Positions 34,351 through 42,848 of a DNA stretch of 48,029 nt are shown here, in pieces. The stretch lies in NCBI GenBank assembly GCA_015494585.1, contig WGAY01000042.1:1-48029 (forward strand), given 5' to 3'. Source of the stretch: Candidatus Omnitrophota bacterium. Its GTDB lineage: Bacteria; Omnitrophota; Gorgyraeia; S143-82. A model generated the notes under the pieces. That model saw only the letters and a list, made by a program, of their open reading frames with translations. It searched no databases and was not told the DNA's origin. How positions within the stretch are numbered: the stretch's first letter is position 1; the number at the start of each line of letters is the position of its first letter. Made by a program: the position numbers and the translations under genes.

Positions 34351-35188
34351 GGCTCAAAACCAATACTCTGTTGAACGCCGAAACGCCATACGTATCCAGG
34401 AATGCTGGGCATACAAGACCAGCAAGCCCAAGGAATACAATATAAAGATAGCAGAAACCTTAGAAGAACTGACTATGGCATTTGAAATCATTGGGATAAA
34501 TACAAACAGGCTAGAGAATATGATACAATTTCTGCCTCATCACCTCATTCTATTGGGTCGTCACAAAGAGCAGCCTATTGCCCTATTATCAATGTATATA
34601 TCTTCCTCTTTCGGTCTGCCAATTTACAATCGCTATCCAGATATTGTTTCCGAGATAGAAAAAATATCGCACAAACCAGTAGAAATTTATTGCCTCCGAT
34701 TTATAAAAGATACAGAATACAAAGGCATCCTATTCGACCTTATGTCCATCGCCTGGTTTATTGCCGGTTTTTGCGGTGTAGATTGCGTAGTATTTTCAGA
34801 GCAAGTGAAGGGTTATCCGATACCTGAGTTATTAGAATTTTATAATCTCCAAAGGCATAACGATATATCTATAAACTACTACCCTGAATTCGAAGGAAAA
34901 TTTATAGAGCAAGAACGCAGACGTTTTGACGCAGATCTATACAAATTCTTCTCCAAGCAACAACTTATGGAAAGGGATATGATGAAGTGGCAGAGGACAA
35001 TATTTACCCCCTCTATATTGGCTTATTTTCTAAAAAATATGGAAATAGATAAGGAAAAATTGCGCAAGCTAATGTTTTATTATCCGTCCTGGGATTTTTC
35101 CACTATCTTATCTAGGGAACAGCTAAATATGCTGGGATATTCATTTCATAAACATGATCCGTATCCCGGCAAGCGTATATATCAATAA
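34340..35188 (+). CDS. Degenerate paralogue of the FeeM-like N-acyltransferase (GNAT fold)
   Basis: A 282-residue protein homologous along its whole length to the minus-strand neighbour at 35194-36090: VERRNAIRIQ / PERRSSIRVK, IKIAETLEELTMAFEII / VKLAETRDEFETAFRII, FDADLYKFFS / YDADLFSFFFS, and a shared tail (FTPSILAYF / MTPETLRYF, YYPSWDF / YYPYFDL). It has lost the strongly conserved segment HDSYVEQGYM (here IGINTNRLEN) and the ALPGT block, which suggests loss or change of catalysis. ATG 34340 is chosen, with AGGA 7 bases upstream. It is coupled to the adenylating enzyme and ends 5 bases from the convergent paralogue. It may be a partner or sensor subunit (inference). Confidence 0.72.
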   Translation: MEDKAQNQYSVERRNAIRIQECWAYKTSKPKEYNIKIAETLEELTMAFEIIGINTNRLENMIQFLPHHLILLGRHKEQPIALLSMYISSSFGLPIYNRYPDIVSEIEKISHKPVEIYCLRFIKDTEYKGILFDLMSIAWFIAGFCGVDCVVFSEQVKGYPIPELLEFYNLQRHNDISINYYPEFEGKFIEQERRRFDADLYKFFSKQQLMERDMMKWQRTIFTPSILAYFLKNMEIDKEKLRKLMFYYPSWDFSTILSREQLNMLGYSFHKHDPYPGKRIYQ

Positions 35189-35193
35189 AACTC

Positions 35194-36090
35194 TTACTTA
35201 CTTGTTAACGAAAACATCCAATTCAAATCAAAGTAAGGATAATAAGAGGCTATTAGCTTAAGTTCTTTCTTGGGGAGCTCATAGAACAACCCTGTTTTAT
35301 CGACAAAAAAATACCTCAATGTCTCGGGGGTCATTGGGGTACGGTTCCAAAATGATGTATTATCGGCAATGATATTTCTAGAAAAGAAGAATGAAAATAG
35401 ATCTGCATCGTAATCGTTCCAAAATGCATTTCTAGTAGAAAGTAATTCTTCTTTGTTTTCAGGGAATCTATTTCGCAATAACACAGCCGGCGCATCTCCA
35501 TCCAGGTTTTTATACATCCTAACATCACTGCTAACTTCAAACATACAGACATCCTGATAAAACTTCACGTGGTGAGGATTGACCGAGATTATAAGTTCTG
35601 TTACACCACAAAACTCTGCAAACGCTATCATCACATGGTAAAGGTTCATTGTAACATTTTTATTTCGGCACTTATTAGATATCGCCAGCCCGGCAACTTC
35701 TGCCATTCTCAATGACCCCTGACGAATCCTTTTAATCTCACCTGGAAATATATTCTCGCTTGGAAGACCCAATAAAGAATCTATAACCAAACTGATAGTA
35801 GCAACTACCTGTTTATCTTCCCGTGCAATAATAACCAATGTCCCTGGCAGGGCATTATACTTTGTAATCTTCAGTCCGCTTGGGTGTGGCTTCATATATC
35901 CCTGCTCTACATAAGAATCGTGGATTATTCGGAAAGCTGTCTCGAATTCATCCCTCGTCTCGGCAAGTTTCACATCCACGTTCATATTCATTCTTCTGTA
36001 GAGGGCACCCTTGACACGTATCGACGAACGACGTTCAGGTTTGTAATGCCGTCTTTTTAGTTCATCCTCATCTTCAATTCGAAAGGCCAT
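35194..36090 (-). CDS. FeeM-like N-acyl amino acid synthase family protein (GNAT fold)
   Basis: A 298-residue protein with the pattern of the FeeM-like acyltransferase family, related to LuxI-type autoinducer synthases: VKLAETRDEFETAFRIIHDSYVEQGYM (~38-64), YNALPGTLVIIAREDKQVVATISLVIDSLLGLP (~77-109), then MAEVAGLAISNKCRN. An Arg-rich PERRSSIR segment precedes the domain, and the C-terminal ~90 residues are shared with the plus-strand paralogue. FeeM joins acyl groups from acyl-carrier protein to an amino acid. The product here is unknown. It has a promoter at 36197-36226 and a long, purine-rich leader of ~100 nt with GGGAGG before ATG 36090. Confidence 0.75.
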   Translation of the reverse strand: MAFRIEDEDELKRRHYKPERRSSIRVKGALYRRMNMNVDVKLAETRDEFETAFRIIHDSYVEQGYMKPHPSGLKITKYNALPGTLVIIAREDKQVVATISLVIDSLLGLPSENIFPGEIKRIRQGSLRMAEVAGLAISNKCRNKNVTMNLYHVMIAFAEFCGVTELIISVNPHHVKFYQDVCMFEVSSDVRMYKNLDGDAPAVLLRNRFPENKEELLSTRNAFWNDYDADLFSFFFSRNIIADNTSFWNRTPMTPETLRYFFVDKTGLFYELPKKELKLIASYYPYFDLNWMFSLTSK

Positions 36091-36196
36091 AGTCAGTCAT
36101 ACCTCCCAAAAAACCTTTTATTTAATACCGATACCTCTCCTTTCCCAATTAAAAAATTCCGCTTTTCTTTCTATTCCTATTATTCATATTCATCTA

Positions 36197-36226
36197 ATTG
36201 TAGCATCTCTATTCGCTTTACAACAA
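36197..36226 (-). promoter_or_regulatory. Candidate promoter for the FeeM-like gene
   Basis: TTGTTG (36226-36221), an 18-base spacer, TACAAT (36202-36197) preceded by TGC (extended -10). It gives a leader of roughly 100 nt. The 219-base gap 36091-36309 holds this leader, this promoter and the tRNA promoter on the other strand; nothing else was recognised. Confidence 0.5.
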
Positions 36227-36270
36227 GGCCTATTCTATTTAAAATCCATATTTGCGAAATAAAAATATTA

Positions 36271-36299
36271 TTGTCCTGACCGGATTTTTAGTTTATATT
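36271..36299 (+). promoter_or_regulatory. Promoter of tRNA-Val(TAC)
   Basis: TTGTCC (36271-36276), a 17-base spacer, TATATT (36294-36299), ending 10 bases before the tRNA 5' end. Confidence 0.55.
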
Positions 36300-36309
36300 A
36301 TATAACCTT

Positions 36310-36383
36310 GGGCGGTTAGCTCAGTTGGTTAGAGCATCTGACTTACATTCAGAGGGTCAGGGGTTCGAGTCCTCTACCGCCCA
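36310..36383 (+). tRNA. tRNA-Val (anticodon TAC)
   Basis: A complete 74-nt cloverleaf: acceptor GGGCGGT/ACCGCCC with discriminator A, D arm GCTC...GAGC, anticodon stem TCTGA/TCAGA with loop CTTACAT (anticodon TAC), T arm AGGGG-TTCGAGT-CCTCT with one G-T wobble. CCA is not encoded. It is the wobble-reading partner of tRNA-Val(CAC) at 13138. Confidence 0.95.
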
Positions 36384-36397
36384 TTTGATTCCTTATT

Positions 36398-37192
36398 TTA
36401 ATCCCTTTGTCTGTTTATGTAATCAAGAAATCCCCCGTATGCAGAATCTCCCAATAGCTCCCTTATCCTGGCTACACGCTGGGTCAAGTAGGGATGTGTT
36501 CTAAAATAGGGAACAGGCCTTCTAGGAGAATGGTAGCGTTCTTCCTGATCCAGTCGTTTAAACAATGACAACATAGCCTCTGGATTGAACCCAGCCCGCC
36601 TCATATACACCACAGCCAACTTATCTGCCAAAAACTCATCTTCCTGAGAATAGGCAGAAAAAAGGGAGTTGAGTCCAAGTCCTATGGCCCTTTCCAAATC
36701 CTTATTGCCACTGGCAGCCGCACCCAGGGACAATGCCATTGCGGTATAACTGGCCTGCAACCGTTTAAGGCTGTGTTTGGCCGCTATATGCCCTACCTCA
36801 TGGGCCAGCACAGAGGCAAGTTCATCATCTGTCCTACAAAAGTCAACCAGTTCCCTGCTTATAAAGACATACCCACCTGGCAAAGAGACTGCATTTTTAC
36901 CCGGAAATTCGACCACCTTAAATTTATAAGAAATATCCGTCCTATCACTGGCTGCTGCTACTCTTTTCCCTATAGAATTAATCCTATCCTGAATGAATAA
37001 ATCTTCTACAGGTGGGAATTTCTTTAGAAATGCCTTGGCCAGCTTATCCCCTATCTGTAGTTCTTTTTCTACTGGATATAAGATAATATCGCTTCTCTTT
37101 GTGGCCAAACTGTATTCAGAGACCGCGCAACCATACATTAAAACAGAAAGGCAAAAAATACTCCCACTGCAAAACAGATTCAATCCACGCAT
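36398..37192 (-). CDS. M48-family metalloprotease, membrane-associated
   Basis: About 264 residues. The N-terminal hydrophobic segment ends in SVLMYGC, an imperfect lipobox, so it may be a lipoprotein or simply exported. The protease domain has SLPGGYVFISREL (~107-119), the zinc motif LAHEVGHIAAKH (~131-142) and SQEDEFLADKLAVVYM with the third ligand (~185-200). This is the M48C/BepA-like group involved in outer-membrane quality control. ATG 37192 is chosen; a longer frame from 37240 would overlap the M42 gene and hide the signal sequence. It is 16 bases downstream of that gene, and its 3' end faces tRNA-Val. Confidence 0.9.
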   Translation of the reverse strand: MRGLNLFCSGSIFCLSVLMYGCAVSEYSLATKRSDIILYPVEKELQIGDKLAKAFLKKFPPVEDLFIQDRINSIGKRVAAASDRTDISYKFKVVEFPGKNAVSLPGGYVFISRELVDFCRTDDELASVLAHEVGHIAAKHSLKRLQASYTAMALSLGAAASGNKDLERAIGLGLNSLFSAYSQEDEFLADKLAVVYMRRAGFNPEAMLSLFKRLDQEERYHSPRRPVPYFRTHPYLTQRVARIRELLGDSAYGGFLDYINRQRD

Positions 37193-37208
37193 GAGCAGTT
37201 TCCAGATC

Positions 37209-38264
37209 TCACGGGAAGACCCTCCAATCCTCACTCCCATCCAAACCCGCGATAAACTCAGCTAAAATACGAACCGTGTTCTCTAAGTCCGTAAAGTCAA
37301 CCATCTCCACCGGTGTGTGCATATACCGCAATGGTATACTAATCAATCCCGTACACACACCAGATCTAGTAATCTGTATACTGTTTGCATCGGTCCCTGT
37401 TGCCCTTGGGATCCCCTCAACCTGATATGGGATCTGCTTTTCATCGGCAACCCTTTTCACAGCCTCAAATAATACTGGATTAATGTTTGGCCCACGGGCA
37501 ATAACAGGGCCTTTGCCAAGTTTTATTTCACCTATCTTTTTCTCATCCACACCAGGATGGTCTGTGGCAAAGGTTACGTCTATTGCAATACCAATATCAG
37601 GGTCAATCCCATACGCGCTGGTCCTTGCCCCTCTTAGGCCTATCTCTTCTTGAACAGAAGCAACACCATACACTGCAACCTTTATCTCCCTATCCTTTAA
37701 TGATTCAAGGATACGCGCAACAACATATGCACCGGCACGGTCGTCTAATGCCTTGGAAACTATGCGATTATTCTCTATCTGCCAGAACTCAACATAGGGC
37801 ACTGCAACATCACCTATAGAAACCATTGAAAGCGCCTCATCTTTATTCCTTGCGCCGATGTCTATGTAAAGGCTATCTATCTTGGCACACTTGGAAAGCT
37901 CTTCCCTTTCCATCAAGTGTATTGGTTTCTTCCCAATGACACCTTTGACTATTCCTCTGCCTGTCTTTATCTTTACCCTTTGTCCAGGGATAAGGTTTGT
38001 ATCAATCCCCCCAATCGGGCCAAAATACAAAAATCCATCCTTGTCAATATATCTTATCATAAACCCGATTTCATCTATGTGGCCAGAGAGCATTATCTTC
38101 CTCTCTGCCGCTGGATTTAATACGGCAATGGTATTGCCGTGGACATCTGTCGTAATACTCGCAAAGCTCTTTACATAATCTGCCCATATCCTAGATACAT
38201 CTGCCTCATAGCCAGACGGGCCCGCCTCTATACACAATGCCTTGAGGAAATCTAACTTATCCAT
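37209..38264 (-). CDS. M42-family aminopeptidase (glutamyl aminopeptidase/FrvX-like)
   Basis: A 351-residue co-catalytic zinc aminopeptidase of normal length. Visible residues: LSGHIDEIGFMI (first zinc His, ~59-70), KALDDRAGAYV (bridging Asp), VQEEIGLRGA (catalytic Glu and ligand Glu), IAIDVTFATDHPG (Asp), and RYMHTPVEM near the C-terminus (last His). The family forms dodecameric peptide-trimming shells in the cytoplasm. ATG 38264 follows GGAGG at 6 bases. It is probably co-transcribed with the M48 gene. Confidence 0.95.
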   Translation of the reverse strand: MDKLDFLKALCIEAGPSGYEADVSRIWADYVKSFASITTDVHGNTIAVLNPAAERKIMLSGHIDEIGFMIRYIDKDGFLYFGPIGGIDTNLIPGQRVKIKTGRGIVKGVIGKKPIHLMEREELSKCAKIDSLYIDIGARNKDEALSMVSIGDVAVPYVEFWQIENNRIVSKALDDRAGAYVVARILESLKDREIKVAVYGVASVQEEIGLRGARTSAYGIDPDIGIAIDVTFATDHPGVDEKKIGEIKLGKGPVIARGPNINPVLFEAVKRVADEKQIPYQVEGIPRATGTDANSIQITRSGVCTGLISIPLRYMHTPVEMVDFTDLENTVRILAEFIAGLDGSEDWRVFP

Positions 38265-38332
38265 ACATATCCTCCATTTATATCAACCATATAATAGGCT
38301 CTTGCGCCCCCCTACTCTGCATCACTTCTGGC

Positions 38333-39898
38333 CTATGTTTTCCGTATCACCCTCTCCCACTCAAAGGCCACGATATTTCTCTTATCCCTATCTATCGTTA
38401 TTCCGACTAAATATATTGGCTTATTTTGCTTCTCGTATTTCTTATAATACTGCCTCTCTTTTATCTGCTTGATAGGGCTCTCTTCTGTGTTTACCTTTAT
38501 CTCAAAGATGTATATCTTATCTTTCATTATCATCGTTATATCTGCCCTGCCTATATTGGTTACGTCTTCTCCTCTTATCTCATAACCAAGGCTTTGCAAA
38601 TACGCATATATTACTGACGCATAATATCCTTCATATTGAGATATATCATTGCGCGTGTAGTTGTGGTAGGGGATGGAGGCCAATAATGCCTCTAACTCCT
38701 TCCGCAACCCATCCATATCACTTTGCTTCAGGCTTATGTGTATCTTTGAGCGCCTTTCTGTGTTCAGATTATTTGTCAGGTATTCTATCAATACCTTTGA
38801 TAAAGAGCTCCTGACCTCCTTATTCGGCAGGCGCAATAAATACTCTATCTCTTCTTCTTCGTTTATTATCTCCTCATCTATCGTCAGATACCCTGCCTGA
38901 AACAATATTGACTCTGGCAGGATGTTGTCTATGTCAAAGCTGTCTAATATCGTATCGCCTATCTTTAATCCCGCAATCTCTGGTATGTAAAAATCTCCTT
39001 TATCTATTATATCTATCAGAAATTTTGGCGTGCCAGTTGAGAACCAGTAAGGCTTGAACCTGAACTTTCCGCTATTAATTCCATTATCCACAAACAAAAG
39101 CAGGTCAAATGGGTTATAGACTAAATCGCCAAGGAAATTATACCCGTTATACCACTCCCTTACTTTATCAAAATCTACGCCATTTTCTCTGAAAACCTCG
39201 CCAAAGTATTCCTCTAATTCATCTTGGGTTATCCCTAATAGATTACCAAACTGTGCATAAAGTGTTATGTCTTTCAGATTATTCAACCCTGAAAATATAC
39301 CTGCCTTTGAGAATTTGGTTACTCCTGTAAGAAATGCAAAGCGGATGTAGGGATCGTTATTCTTTATCTCTGTATATAGCCGCCTTAAAATATCTCTGTT
39401 GCCCCTGGCTATCTCCATCTGGTCTATGTTGTCCAGTATCGGCTTATCGTATTCGTCTATTAATATTGCCACTTTTTGGTTATATTTTTCGTATGCCTTC
39501 TCTATCAAATCAGCAAAACACACTGCCACATCGTCATAATCAGGGTATTCTATCCCCATTGCCCTGCTATTTCGTTCAAGGTTTTGTCTTATCGTATTAA
39601 ACAACTCCTTTTCACTTCTTGCCCCCCCAAATGCTATATGTATTACAGGATGACTTGGGAAATCATACTTGTCGTAGATAGCAAGGCCTTTAAATAGCTC
39701 TTTTTTGCCTTGAAAAAGATACTTTAATGTGGACACGAACAGGCTTTTTCCAAACCTGCGCGGGCGGGAGAGAAAGGCATAATCCGTTGATGTTATCAAA
39801 TCATATAGATACTTCGTCTTATCTATGTAAAGATAATCCTCTTCCCTTATCTTTGCAAAATCTTGCACTCCTATGGGCAGTTTCACATGAGCCTTCAT
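38333..39898 (-). CDS. AAA-ATPase-like / PD-(D/E)XK nuclease-like protein (PF09820-PF08011 type)
   Basis: A 521-residue two-domain protein. Residues ~5-220 are the AAA-ATPase_like domain: LPIGVQDFAKIREEDYLYIDKT, P-loop variant SRPRRFGKSLFVSTL (~44-58) and AILIDEYDKPILD (Walker B, ~144-156). Residues ~420-510 form the PD-(D/E)XK-like domain, with GRADITMIMKDKIYIFEIKVN as the D...ExK core. The family occurs in many copies in some anaerobes and is suspected of being mobile or defence-linked, but its function is not known. TATAAT/TATAAA overlap at 39902-39912, so close to ATG 39898 that the message may be leaderless; no Shine-Dalgarno is seen. Confidence 0.92.
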   Translation of the reverse strand: MKAHVKLPIGVQDFAKIREEDYLYIDKTKYLYDLITSTDYAFLSRPRRFGKSLFVSTLKYLFQGKKELFKGLAIYDKYDFPSHPVIHIAFGGARSEKELFNTIRQNLERNSRAMGIEYPDYDDVAVCFADLIEKAYEKYNQKVAILIDEYDKPILDNIDQMEIARGNRDILRRLYTEIKNNDPYIRFAFLTGVTKFSKAGIFSGLNNLKDITLYAQFGNLLGITQDELEEYFGEVFRENGVDFDKVREWYNGYNFLGDLVYNPFDLLLFVDNGINSGKFRFKPYWFSTGTPKFLIDIIDKGDFYIPEIAGLKIGDTILDSFDIDNILPESILFQAGYLTIDEEIINEEEEIEYLLRLPNKEVRSSLSKVLIEYLTNNLNTERRSKIHISLKQSDMDGLRKELEALLASIPYHNYTRNDISQYEGYYASVIYAYLQSLGYEIRGEDVTNIGRADITMIMKDKIYIFEIKVNTEESPIKQIKERQYYKKYEKQNKPIYLVGITIDRDKRNIVAFEWERVIRKT

Positions 39899-39901
39899 AA
39901 T

Positions 39902-39912
39902 TTTATATTATA
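39902..39912 (-). promoter_or_regulatory. Candidate -10 region for a leaderless AAA/PD-(D/E)XK transcript
   Basis: Overlapping TATAAT (39912-39907) and TATAAA (39907-39902) lie 3-8 bases before ATG 39898; TTGTTT is a possible -35 for the second, at 16 bases. If used, translation would begin at or within a few bases of the transcript 5' end. Confidence 0.35.
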
Positions 39913-40007
39913 CAGCAAAAGATAAACAAGGCTTAACCAAAAATCCGGAATGCATACCATAATAGAATCCCATAGCATAAGACATTTTTGAGAGATTCTA
40001 CCAGTCT

Positions 40008-41288
40008 TTATGCATTCTCCCATCTCAGGCGAAGTAGACCATCAACTCCAATCCCAATACCAATGCCTGCCCATAGGATAAGAATACTGCCCTCGGAAAA
40101 GAACTCCGCAAGTAGAGAAGATATAAACATAGCCACAACAAACGCAAAATGTACGATAATCTCTATTATCCCGAACATCCTACCCATCATTCCCTCATCG
40201 GCTGTCTCATGGATTATTGTCTGGGACAACATCATTATTGGAGAGGCAGAAAGTCCCAATATAAATGCAATCACCCCAGCTATGCCAAACTTGTGCGGCA
40301 GGGGAAACCTCAGGGCAACCGCAAAAACAAATAAGAAAAACGAAAGCGCTATCAAAGACGAATATAGCATCTTAAACCTATCCATCTCTATACCTAACTT
40401 ACCCCACATAAGAGAACCCAGTAAAATTCCCATCCCCAAGAAAACGACCAACATCCCAAGGTCAGCTGTGGCTGAGCCAAGAGACTCCTGAATAAATACA
40501 ATCCCTGTAGCGTATATCCCTCCCAACAAACCCCAGAGCAAAAAGGATACACCGATCAATCTCTTTATCTCCCTGTTCTTACCAAGGTACTCAAAACCCT
40601 TTTTCACATCCGATATTATCCCCCCTCCAAACGTATATTTAAGTCCATTCACAATCACCCTGCCAATACCAAACGCCTCTTCCCTTATTGAAACCTGCCG
40701 CGGCTTGTAATTCCTGCCGATAAGGTAAATAGACACAGCTGATATCAAAAAGGTTGCAGCATCAACCAAAAAACCAAAGCGAATACCAAAGGACTGGACA
40801 AGTATACCCCCAAGTCCAAAACCAAACATAGCCGCAACCACTCCTGTAAGCGAGAGGAGAGAATTCGCTGGCAGGATTTCCTTTTCACCAACGATATTCG
40901 GCACAATAGACATCTTCGCAGGGACAAACAAACGAGTAATGGAAAAAGAAATAAATACCATAAGGTAAACCGGTAGGATAAGCCTGTGCGGCAGAATCAA
41001 TAATGGAATAGTAACAACCGTGATTGCCCGAATAAGGTCGCATATATACATAGTCTTGCGAAAATCAAGCCTGTCAACTGCAGCTGCTGCAAACGGGCCA
41101 ACCACAAATACAGGGACAATGGTAAAAAAGATAAGCTTTGCCATCTGAAACGACGAACCCGGCATCACAGAATACGCCCAGGCAATCAGAGCCATCTGAT
41201 TCAGCTTATCGCCAAATTGAGACACAACCTGAGATACCCACAACAGGAAAAAGTCTAGATTTTTGACTAATCTAAAGTATTCCCTCAT
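40008..41288 (-). CDS. MFS transporter (MFS_3/EntS-like)
   Basis: A 426-residue protein with about 12 TM segments. The start FFLLWVSQVVSQFGDKLNQMALIAW (~12-36) and the loop between TM2 and TM3 PFAAAAVDRLDFRKTMYICDL are typical of the MFS_3 exporter group, as is LFVPAKMSIVPNIVGEKEILPANSLLSL. The substrate is unknown; relatives export siderophores or drugs. ATG 41288 is preferred over 41312 because AGGGGC lies 7 bases upstream. It follows xerD by 65 bases on the same strand. Confidence 0.9.
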   Translation of the reverse strand: MREYFRLVKNLDFFLLWVSQVVSQFGDKLNQMALIAWAYSVMPGSSFQMAKLIFFTIVPVFVVGPFAAAAVDRLDFRKTMYICDLIRAITVVTIPLLILPHRLILPVYLMVFISFSITRLFVPAKMSIVPNIVGEKEILPANSLLSLTGVVAAMFGFGLGGILVQSFGIRFGFLVDAATFLISAVSIYLIGRNYKPRQVSIREEAFGIGRVIVNGLKYTFGGGIISDVKKGFEYLGKNREIKRLIGVSFLLWGLLGGIYATGIVFIQESLGSATADLGMLVVFLGMGILLGSLMWGKLGIEMDRFKMLYSSLIALSFFLFVFAVALRFPLPHKFGIAGVIAFILGLSASPIMMLSQTIIHETADEGMMGRMFGIIEIIVHFAFVVAMFISSLLAEFFSEGSILILWAGIGIGIGVDGLLRLRWENA

Positions 41289-41353
41289 AAAAAGCCCCTC
41301 TAATTCATCCAATTGTATAAGAAATTAATTAATTTGAGAACCGTATTTATTTT

Positions 41354-42241
41354 TCAGGCACGCGGATGGTATCTACTATGGACTCGGGATAGATGTCCTT
41401 TCTCTACATGTGTATATATCTGAGTAGTGGATATAGAGGCATGCCCTAGTAACTCTTGGACCACCCTTAGATCAGCTCCCCCTGCCATAAGGGCGGTGGC
41501 AAAACTATGCCTTAGTATATGAGGACCTCTGCCACGGCCCTCAGAACCCACTAACCTCAAATAGCGTTTGATTATTTTCCAAATAGTCTGCCTAGACAAG
41601 CGTTGTCCTCGATTATTCAGAAACAAAAAGCTATTTTTGTCTGAATTTTTATATTCACTGCGCTCTAGCTCTATATATTTTCTAACCAACACCTCTGCCC
41701 TTTTTCCAAACGGCACAATGCGTTCCTTATCACCCTTTCCCCTTATCTTGATAAATTTCCCTATAAAGTTTATATCACCTAACTCCAAGGTAGATACCTC
41801 TGAGGCCCTCAGACCAGAGGAAAATATCAACTCTATCAATGTAGCATCTCTGTATTTATTCCTCCTACCAGAAAGGGCAGAATCAATCATATTCTCTACA
41901 TCTCCTACTGAAACAACTCCTGGAAGCCTCTGCCCAAGCTTAAGTCCTAGAAAGCCATCTAGAGGATTAAAATCCACCTCTCTTTCCCTCAATAGAAACG
42001 AGTAAAAACCTCGGATAGAAGAAAGCGTTCTGTTTATAGACCTTTCTCTTCTCCCAATTCTTGTGAGATAGGAAATAAACGCAGGGATCTCTTTTTTATG
42101 GAAAGAAGAGATAGAAAGGCCTTCGCTTTCAAGGAAAGAAAAGAAAAGTTCCACATCCTTTCTATAGGCAATGATTGTATTATTACTTAATCCCCGTTCA
42201 ATCGATAGATAATCGCTATAGGCATCTACTAAATACTGCAT
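41354..42241 (-). CDS. xerD: Tyrosine recombinase XerD/XerC
   Basis: A 295-residue recombinase of exact Xer length. N-terminal SAM-like domain (~1-85, YLSIERGLSNNTIIAYRKDVE) and catalytic domain with all residues: R in SSGLRASEV, K in GKGDKERIVPF, HxxR in HILRHSFATAL, H in LLGHASISTTQIYTHV, and the nucleophile Tyr in IYTH. It resolves chromosome dimers at dif with a partner Xer. It overlaps the metallo-hydrolase gene by 13 bases and sits in a pilus-motor operon without phage genes, so it reads as the housekeeping recombinase rather than an integrase. XerC versus XerD is not settled by sequence alone. Confidence 0.92.
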   Translation of the reverse strand: MQYLVDAYSDYLSIERGLSNNTIIAYRKDVELFFSFLESEGLSISSFHKKEIPAFISYLTRIGRRERSINRTLSSIRGFYSFLLREREVDFNPLDGFLGLKLGQRLPGVVSVGDVENMIDSALSGRRNKYRDATLIELIFSSGLRASEVSTLELGDINFIGKFIKIRGKGDKERIVPFGKRAEVLVRKYIELERSEYKNSDKNSFLFLNNRGQRLSRQTIWKIIKRYLRLVGSEGRGRGPHILRHSFATALMAGGADLRVVQELLGHASISTTQIYTHVEKGHLSRVHSRYHPRA

Positions 42242-42837
42242 ATATATACATTTGTACGGCGTTCTTTGCCAATTGTACTGCTAAGGCCGTGGCCGGGATA
42301 GATGATAGTATCATCGGGAAATTCCAGAAGACGTTTTATAGAATCCATTATCTTCTCATAGTCCCCACCGGGTAGATCTGTTCTCCCTATAGAGCCGGCA
42401 AATAACGTATCTCCTGTAAAGAGAACATCTGCTATCTTCAGACAAACACTGCCCCCCGTATGTCCAGGAGTGTGCAGTACTTCTATCTCGATATCTCCCA
42501 CCTTTATGATCTCTCTATCAGATAGTATATGAGCTGCCTCTGGAGATACGATTTTTTGGCCGAACATTACAGAAAGATTCTTATCAGGACAAGTCAACAT
42601 ATCCATATCTCTCTTATGAATTGCAATATCTACTCCTTCAAAAAAGCAATTGCCAGCTATGTGATCAAAGTGGCCATGGGTATTGATAATCAACACCGGC
42701 CTAAGACCTCTATCCATTATAAAATCAAAGACCACTCGAGAGGCAGGATCAATAACTACTACCTCCGATTCACCACCGGCACTTATTATGTAGCTGTTTG
42801 TCTCAACTGGACCAGAATTGATAACTCTTATATCCAT
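42229..42837 (-). CDS. MBL-fold hydrolase (glyoxalase II-like)
   Basis: A 202-residue metallo-beta-lactamase-fold protein. Motifs: INTHGHFDHIAGN (HxHxDH, ~54-66), LHTPGHTGGSVC (third His), LFTGDTLFAGSIGRTDLPGGD (bridging Asp) and IIYPGHG (last His). This pattern is that of small glyoxalase II-like / YcbL-type thioester hydrolases. ATG 42837 is preferred because GGGGGA stands 8 bases upstream; ATG 42843 abuts that site. It follows the lipoprotein gene by 11 bases. Confidence 0.93.
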   Translation of the reverse strand: MDIRVINSGPVETNSYIISAGGESEVVVIDPASRVVFDFIMDRGLRPVLIINTHGHFDHIAGNCFFEGVDIAIHKRDMDMLTCPDKNLSVMFGQKIVSPEAAHILSDREIIKVGDIEIEVLHTPGHTGGSVCLKIADVLFTGDTLFAGSIGRTDLPGGDYEKIMDSIKRLLEFPDDTIIYPGHGLSSTIGKERRTNVYICSI

Positions 42838-42848
42838 GCCCATTCCCC

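Noticed and set aside
36310-36383. tRNA-Val as an integration site for the accessory block
   Set aside because: No second copy of the tRNA 3' end was seen in the window, and the only tyrosine recombinase (xerD) is 5 kb away and looks like the housekeeping one.
27570-39965. Shared 11-mer AATGCATACCA at ~27581 and ~39949
   Set aside because: A word this short is expected to recur by chance in 48 kb; the flanks do not align.
41354-42241. Prophage or integron integrase
   Set aside because: The protein has XerC/XerD length and motifs, and no phage, cassette or attC-like sequence is nearby.
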